Shown here one piece after another: positions 10,635-14,822 of a stretch of DNA of 14,822 nucleotides (positions are counted from its first letter, which is position 1; each line of letters starts with the position of its first letter). Below the pieces are notes generated by a model, which saw only the letters and a list, made by a program, of their open reading frames with translations, searched no databases and was not told the origin of the DNA. A program made the position numbers and the translations under genes. This DNA comes from Streptosporangiaceae bacterium (lineage in GTDB: Bacteria > Actinomycetota > Actinomycetes > Streptosporangiales > Streptosporangiaceae). The stretch is from positions 1 to 14,822 of the forward strand of contig JASIJN010000002.1 in the NCBI GenBank assembly GCA_030050125.1. The letters are read 5' to 3'.

Positions 10635-10949
10635 TTAAGGGTCTGCCGGCGTGCTGGCCGAGACCGCCTCCTCCAACTGGGCCAGCCAGGCCAGGTGACC
10701 CCGCACCGCCTGGCGGCCTTGCTCGGTGAGCCGGAACCACGTGCGCGGCCGTCGGCCGACCGCGCCCTTGCGGACCTCCACATACCCGGCGTCTTCGAGC
10801 ACGCGGGAGTGTTTCGACAACACCGAGTCGCTGATCCCGGCGGCATCACGCAGCGCGGCGAACTCGACCCAGTCCGCGCCGGCCGCCAGCAGCCCGCAGA
10901 TCGACAACCGGGTGATCGGATGAATGAGCGGGTCTGGCCTGGCGGTCAA
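10635..10949 (-). CDS. Small winged-helix transcriptional regulator
   Basis: A 104-residue DNA-binding protein that is almost entirely a winged-helix domain of the MarR/PF13601 type. Residues 8-24 form the first helix (LIHPITRLSICGLL), 29-38 the second, and 40-57 the recognition helix (SDSVLSKHSRVLEDAGYV). The wing carries KGAVGRRPRTWFRLT (61-75). Small regulators of this type usually sit in two-gene units with a membrane protein and repress their own promoter. The start is TTG at 10949, overlapping the upstream gene's stop as TTGA, with GGAGAGG four bases before it. Its likely target is the 34-bp palindrome at 11434-11467. It converges on the GMC gene, leaving a 34-base gap with no clear terminator. 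Confidence 0.88.
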   Translation of the reverse strand: MTARPDPLIHPITRLSICGLLAAGADWVEFAALRDAAGISDSVLSKHSRVLEDAGYVEVRKGAVGRRPRTWFRLTEQGRQAVRGHLAWLAQLEEAVSASTPADP

Positions 10950-11422
10950 GCCGCCTCTCCGCCCGTTCGCAGCTCCTGGCGGATCCCCCGCAGAGCGGCC
11001 TGCATGAGAGCCATTTCCGCCACGACCCCGAGGGCCGCGACCAGGATCGCGGCCGTGAGCAGGCCGCGATCGATCAGGAAATGCTCGGTCGCGATGGCGG
11101 CGAGGCTTACCACGACCGCCGCGATCCTTACGGGGCGGCCCGAGGCGGGATAGCGGAGGTTCCGGAAGCCCACCCTTATGCCGGTGGCCCGGGCCAGGCC
11201 CCGCTGCAGCAGCCAGGCCACCGCCAGTGCGGCGGCAAAGACGGGCCAGACGCTAAACCCCTGGGGAAGGTACCGCTGGCCGAAGGGGACCGCGAAGACC
11301 AGTGCGTACACCAGGGCGATACCGGTCACGTACCACCACGGCGGCCGCATCCGGTCCGCCAGCCGGCTCCGCTGCACCCGCAGCAGCTCCAGCGCCGCCG
11401 GGTCTCTTGCCACGTCGCGCAT
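10946..11422 (-). CDS. Four-helix membrane protein paired with the regulator
   Basis: A 158-residue integral membrane protein of unknown function. After a charged N-terminal segment (1-28) come four hydrophobic helices at about 29-47, 57-76, 98-117 and 120-142, with a positively charged loop (RVGFRNLRYPASGRPVR) between helices two and three. The ATG at 11422 has AGAGGAG five bases upstream. It is the first gene of a two-gene unit: its stop overlaps the regulator start by four bases. It may sense or act on the signal that the regulator controls, but nothing in the sequence identifies a substrate. Confidence 0.8.
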   Translation of the reverse strand: MRDVARDPAALELLRVQRSRLADRMRPPWWYVTGIALVYALVFAVPFGQRYLPQGFSVWPVFAAALAVAWLLQRGLARATGIRVGFRNLRYPASGRPVRIAAVVVSLAAIATEHFLIDRGLLTAAILVAALGVVAEMALMQAALRGIRQELRTGGEAA

Positions 11423-11433
11423 TGAGGCTCCTC

Positions 11434-11467
11434 TGGCATGTACTTTCTATTTAGAAAGTACATGCCA
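11434..11467. promoter_or_regulatory. Perfect 34-bp palindrome, likely operator
   Basis: Arms of 16 bases (TGGCATGTACTTTCTA and its exact complement) meet around a central TT. The site lies 12 bases upstream of the membrane protein start and covers the predicted -10 box and transcript start of that unit. The AT-rich core contrasts with the surrounding GC-rich sequence. It is the obvious binding site for the winged-helix regulator encoded in the same unit, giving autoregulation. Confidence 0.8.
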
Positions 11468-11483
11468 GACCCGCGAACGGCAA
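11455..11483 (-). promoter_or_regulatory. Predicted promoter of the membrane protein-regulator unit
   Basis: Read on the - strand, TTGCCG (11483-11478) is a -35 box and TACTTT (11460-11455) a -10 box, separated by exactly 17 bases. The -10 box lies in one arm of the 34-bp palindrome. The start would be near 11448, about 25 bases before the ATG. Confidence 0.6.
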
Positions 11484-11529
11484 GCCAGAGCCCGAATAGG
11501 GTCGTCCGATATCGGCCCCGCCATCGCGC

Positions 11530-11829
11530 TCAGCCCTGGTGGTCGTCGACGAGGTGGAACTCCACCCGGTACAGCAGCGTCTCGTCGGCGACCGGGCCCG
11601 CGTGGGCGGCGCGCCGGCGCAGCGACTCCCGGTCCGGTTCGCCGGACCGGCGCACGTCGGACGCGGTGATGGCGGCGAAAGGCACCAGTTCGACGGAGTC
11701 GATCTCGATGTGCGCCGGGCCCACCGGGTACCGGCCGCCGGCCCGTACCTTCGGCCGTCGCCAGAGCCGGAACGAGACCGTGATGTCGCCCGCGATCACG
11801 TCGGGCCGCAGGTCCCTGCTGAACTCCAT
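11530..11829 (-). CDS. ASCH-domain protein
   Basis: A 99-residue protein that I assign to the ASCH group of the PUA-like fold from its pattern: an N-terminal FSRDLRPDVIAGDITVSFRL, a central KVRAGGRYPVG followed by IEIDSVELVPF, and ITASDVRRSGEPDRESLRRR. PUA-like domains bind RNA or modified nucleic acids; some ASCH proteins act in RNA metabolism or as hydrolases, so no specific function can be given. The ATG at 11829 lies nine bases after the upstream oxidoreductase stop, so it is probably translated from the same mRNA; no clear ribosome binding site is visible. No strong hairpin follows the stop, only a short palindrome. Confidence 0.7.
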   Translation of the reverse strand: MEFSRDLRPDVIAGDITVSFRLWRRPKVRAGGRYPVGPAHIEIDSVELVPFAAITASDVRRSGEPDRESLRRRAAHAGPVADETLLYRVEFHLVDDHQG

Positions 11830-11838
11830 GAGCGCAGG

Positions 11839-13464
11839 CTACGGCACGGGCACCCGGACCCGGCTGCGCCAGCGGTCGGCCCGGCGGTCGGCCAGGACCT
11901 GCCGCACCACGTTGCGGCCCGGGATGCCGGTCACGCCGCCGCCGCCGTGGGTGGCCGAGCCCGCCTGGTACAGGCCGCGGACCGGCGTGCGCAGGTCGGC
12001 GTAGCCGGCCGCGGGCCGGGCGTGGAACATCTGGCCCAGGCTCAGCTCGCCGTGGAAGATGTTGCCGCCGACCAGCCCGTACTCCTCCTGCATCTGGTGC
12101 GGGCCGATCACCTGGCGGTGCAGGATCGAGTCGGTGAAGCCGGGCGCCACCGCCTCGACCCGGGCGATCACCCGGTCGGCGTACGCGTCCAGTTCACCCT
12201 GGTGCGGTGCGTTCGCATACTGGTGCGGCACCCACTGAGTGAACATGGACATAACGTGCCGGCCCGGGGGCGCCAGGGAGTCGTCGAACACGCTCGGGAT
12301 GCAGATATCGGCGAACGGCAGCGACGACGGGCGGCCCGACACCGCCTCCTGGAACGCGTGCTCGATGTCGTCGAGGCTCTCGGCCAGCACGATCGTCCCG
12401 CCGTGCACCTGCGGGTCGAAGTCGGGATGGCTGGCGAACACCGGCAGCCTGCCCAGCGCGAGGTTGATCTTCACGGTGCCGCTGCGGGTCTGCCAGCCCC
12501 GGATGTCGTCGACGAACCCGGCCGGAAGCCCGGCCGGGTCGAGCAGCCGCAGGAACGAGATCTGCGGGTGCGCCGTGGTGACCACGACCGGTGCGTCGAT
12601 GTCTTCGCCGCTGGCCAGCGTCACCCCGGTCACCCGCCCGGCCCGGGTGCGGATCCTGGCCACCTCGGCGTCGGCGCGGATCTCGGCGCCGAACGAGCGG
12701 GCCGCGGCGGCCAGGGCCTGGGTCACCCCGCCCATGCCGCCGCGCGGGAAGCCCCACGCTCCCGTCTGCCCGTCGGTGTCGCCGATGTGATGGTGCAGCA
12801 TCACATAGGCCGTGCCGCTGGACCGGGGCCCGGCCCAGGTGCCGATCACCCCGGACACCGAGAGCACGCCGCGCAGCGCGTCGCTGTCGAAGTAGTGCTC
12901 GACCAGGTCGGCGATGCTGCCGGTGAGCAGGCGGGTGGCGTCGACCGCGCCGCGCTGGTCGAGCTTGCGCAGGTGCCGCAGCAGCAGTCCCTGGCGCCAC
13001 AGGTCCTGCGGCCGCCGGGACCCGAGCCGGGGCGGGATCTCGTCCAGCAGCGGCCCGAGGACGGCCCCCAGGCGGGCCAGGTGCGCCTGGTAGCGCTCGT
13101 AGGCGGCGGCGTCGGCGGCCGAGAACTTCGCGATCTGGGCGCGGCGCCCGGCCGGGTCGTCGGGCAGGCTCAGATAACGCCCGTCGGCCCTGGGCGCGAA
13201 GTACGGCCCCTGCGGGAACACGTGATAGCCGTGGCTGGCCAGCCGCAGGTCGGCGACCAGCCCGGGCGGCAGCAGCGAGACCACGTACGACAGCGAGGTC
13301 ACGGTGTAGTCCGGCCCGAACGGGTGCTCGCTCACCGCCGCGCCGCCGACCACGCCGCGGCGCTCGCAGACCAGCGTGCTCAGCCCGCCGCGGGCCAGGT
13401 ACGCGGCGGCGACCAGCCCGTTGTGTCCCCCGCCGATCACCACCGCGTCCCGGCTGGCGGTCAC
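11839..13464 (-). CDS. PYROXD2/CrtI-like FAD-dependent oxidoreductase
   Basis: A 541-residue flavoprotein. The FAD-binding motif is at the N-terminus (VVIGGGHNGLVAAAYLARGG, with G11, G13, G16 and E34), followed by GVVGGAAVSEHPFG. The second FAD contact is at the C-terminus: GLYQAGSATHGGGGVTGIPG (497-516), the hallmark of the carotenoid desaturase/amine oxidase group. The whole-protein pattern fits the PYROXD2 subgroup better than true phytoene desaturases. The start is GTG at 13464, overlapping the aldehyde dehydrogenase stop as GTGA, with a weak AGG about nine bases upstream. The open frame continues upstream inside the dehydrogenase gene but is not coding there. The coupling suggests one redox pathway with the dehydrogenase; the substrate is unknown. 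Confidence 0.9.
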   Translation of the reverse strand: MTASRDAVVIGGGHNGLVAAAYLARGGLSTLVCERRGVVGGAAVSEHPFGPDYTVTSLSYVVSLLPPGLVADLRLASHGYHVFPQGPYFAPRADGRYLSLPDDPAGRRAQIAKFSAADAAAYERYQAHLARLGAVLGPLLDEIPPRLGSRRPQDLWRQGLLLRHLRKLDQRGAVDATRLLTGSIADLVEHYFDSDALRGVLSVSGVIGTWAGPRSSGTAYVMLHHHIGDTDGQTGAWGFPRGGMGGVTQALAAAARSFGAEIRADAEVARIRTRAGRVTGVTLASGEDIDAPVVVTTAHPQISFLRLLDPAGLPAGFVDDIRGWQTRSGTVKINLALGRLPVFASHPDFDPQVHGGTIVLAESLDDIEHAFQEAVSGRPSSLPFADICIPSVFDDSLAPPGRHVMSMFTQWVPHQYANAPHQGELDAYADRVIARVEAVAPGFTDSILHRQVIGPHQMQEEYGLVGGNIFHGELSLGQMFHARPAAGYADLRTPVRGLYQAGSATHGGGGVTGIPGRNVVRQVLADRRADRWRSRVRVPVP

Positions 13465-14822
13465 TTGTAGCGCCTGCCGTGCAGCACCCTGGCCAGGTTC
13501 AGGATCTTGCGCATGTCCTGCTCGGTACGTGAGAACGAGGTCAGGTTGACCGGAGGCTTCATCCGCTGCCTGGTAATCGACTTCGGCCGGGCGAACTCCC
13601 GCAGCCCGTCGGCGCCGTGGATCCGGCCGAACCCGGAGTCGCCGGAGCCGCCGAACGGCAGCGCGGGCACGCTGGCGAACGCGATCACCGAGTTGACCGA
13701 GGTCATCCCGCTGCGCAGGGACCGGGCCGCGGCCATCGCCGCCTTCTTGTTCCGGGCGAACACCGACGCGCCGAGTCCGTAACTGCTGTTGTTGGCCATC
13801 CGGACGCCCTCGTCGAGGTTCGCCACCGGGGCGACCGTGACCGTGGGCCCGAAGGTCTCCTCGCAGACCGCCCGGCTCTCCTCCGGCACGTCGGTGAGGA
13901 TCACGGGGCCCACGAACGGCTTGCGGATGCTGGCGAGCCCGCCGACGACCGGCCGTGCCCCCCGGGCCAGCGCGTCCGCGATATGCCGTTCGACCACGTC
14001 GATCTGGCTGGGCAGGGTCATCGGCCCGTAGTCGGCCTCGCGGTCCTCGCCGGGGCGGACCACGGACATCCGGTCGGCCAGCTTGTCCAGGAAGGAGTGG
14101 TAGACGTCCTCGGCCACGTAGACGCGCTCGATGCCGACGCAGGTCTGGCCGGCGTTGGACAGCGCGCCCCAGGCGGCGGCGTCGGCCGCCGCGTCGAGGT
14201 CGGCGTCGGCGGCCACGAGCAGCGCGTCCTTTCCGCCGCACTCCGCGACCATCGGGGTCAGGTTCTCGGCGCACGCCGCCATGACCTTCTTCGCGGTGGC
14301 GGCCGACCCGGTGAACGCGATCTTGTTGACCCTGCTGCGGGCCAGGTGCTCGCCGGTGGCGCCCGCGCCGGTGATCAGCTGCAGCACCGGTACCTCCGGG
14401 ACCACCTCGGCGAACGAGCTGACCAGCCAGTCGCCGACCGCCGGGGTGAACTCGCTGGGCTTGAAGACCACCGCGTTGCCGGCCGCCAGCGCGTACGCGA
14501 TCGAGCCCATCGGCGTGAACACCGGGTAGTTCCACGGGCCGATGACGCCGACCACGCCGAGCGGCTGGTATTCCACGGTGGCGGCCTGGTTGATGGCCAC
14601 GATGCCGCTGCGGACCCGGTGCGGGCGCAGGACCCGGTGGGCGTGGCGGGCGGCCCAGTCGATGTGCACGATCGCGAGCAGGATCTCCAGCTGGGCGTCG
14701 GCCAGCGGCTTGCCGGTCTCGGTGTGCACGAGCTCGGCCAGGCGCCCGATGTACCGGGTGATGTGCGACTTCCAGGCCAGCAGCCTGGTCCGGCGTTCCT
14801 TCCAGGACAGGCCCGCCCACCA
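13461..14822 (-). CDS. Aldehyde dehydrogenase family protein, 5' end outside window
   Basis: NAD(P)-dependent oxidation of an aldehyde to its acid. The last 453 residues are visible and the frame is open to the window edge, so the start lies beyond 14822. The GTG at 14729 is internal, because clear family sequence (WWAGLSWKERRTRLLAW, then HTETGKP) continues upstream of it. In visible numbering, PWNYP and VFKPSEFTP form the cofactor site, FTGS is at 170-173, the general base is E194 in ECGGK, and the nucleophile is C228 in GQTC. The 34-residue spacing from Glu to Cys is normal. ECGGK instead of the usual ELGGK is a minor change. Several actinobacterial relatives are labelled succinate-semialdehyde dehydrogenase, but the substrate is not shown. 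It is first in a unit with the FAD oxidoreductase and the ASCH protein. Confidence 0.92.
   Translation of the reverse strand, partial: WWAGLSWKERRTRLLAWKSHITRYIGRLAELVHTETGKPLADAQLEILLAIVHIDWAARHAHRVLRPHRVRSGIVAINQAATVEYQPLGVVGVIGPWNYPVFTPMGSIAYALAAGNAVVFKPSEFTPAVGDWLVSSFAEVVPEVPVLQLITGAGATGEHLARSRVNKIAFTGSAATAKKVMAACAENLTPMVAECGGKDALLVAADADLDAAADAAAWGALSNAGQTCVGIERVYVAEDVYHSFLDKLADRMSVVRPGEDREADYGPMTLPSQIDVVERHIADALARGARPVVGGLASIRKPFVGPVILTDVPEESRAVCEETFGPTVTVAPVANLDEGVRMANNSSYGLGASVFARNKKAAMAAARSLRSGMTSVNSVIAFASVPALPFGGSGDSGFGRIHGADGLREFARPKSITRQRMKPPVNLTSFSRTEQDMRKILNLARVLHGRRYK

Noticed and set aside
11506..11515. Palindrome CCGATATCGG downstream of the ASCH gene.
   Set aside because: It is only 10 bp, has no T-tract and no clear relation to a promoter; it could be chance.
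11839..14820. A single 993-residue open frame on the - strand.
   Set aside because: Only the part from 13464 downward is family-like. Upstream the same frame is Arg/Gly/Pro-rich shadow of the aldehyde dehydrogenase, which has clear motifs in another frame.

Overview
The window is GC-rich throughout and comes from an actinomycete chromosome, most likely a non-mycobacterial one. The evidence is the ATP synthase gene order, a long separate delta subunit of about 270 residues, alpha and gamma subunits with actinobacterial-type extensions, a DUF2550 gene directly after atpC, frequent GTG and TTG starts, and 4-base stop/start overlaps. I cannot name the genus from sequence alone.

Left part (1-7797, + strand): the F1Fo ATP synthase operon. 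It holds the 3' end of a small AtpZ/AtpI-type membrane protein, then atpB (a), atpE (c), atpF (b), atpH (delta), atpA (alpha), atpG (gamma), atpD (beta), atpC (epsilon) and a DUF2550 membrane protein. Spacing is tight: atpF/atpH and atpG/atpD overlap by GTGA. All catalytic motifs are intact and the c subunit has the proton-type site. A hairpin sits between atpB and atpE. A perfect 10-bp GC hairpin closes the operon where it meets the convergent next gene.

Middle (7828-8956): a PduO-type cob(I)alamin adenosyltransferase on the - strand, then about 520 bases with no convincing coding sequence. This gap holds several inverted repeats and a very strong intrinsic terminator facing the + strand. 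No gene lies upstream of that terminator on its own strand, so it must end either a small RNA or an attenuated leader. This is the least explained part of the window.

Right part (8957-14822): an accessory redox and regulatory region. A GMC-family flavoprotein (+) has its -10 box framed by an inverted repeat, and its usual active-site residues are altered. It converges on a two-gene - strand unit, a four-helix membrane protein and a small winged-helix regulator, that starts at a perfect 34-bp palindrome overlapping the predicted promoter. Further right, also on the - strand, are an aldehyde dehydrogenase (cut by the window end), a PYROXD2/CrtI-like FAD oxidoreductase overlapping it by 4 bases, and a small ASCH-domain protein. 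GMC oxidase/dehydrogenase, FAD oxidoreductase and aldehyde dehydrogenase together suggest oxidation of an alcohol or amine through an aldehyde to an acid. The substrate cannot be read from the sequence.

No tRNA, rRNA, CRISPR array, insertion sequence or phage gene was seen.
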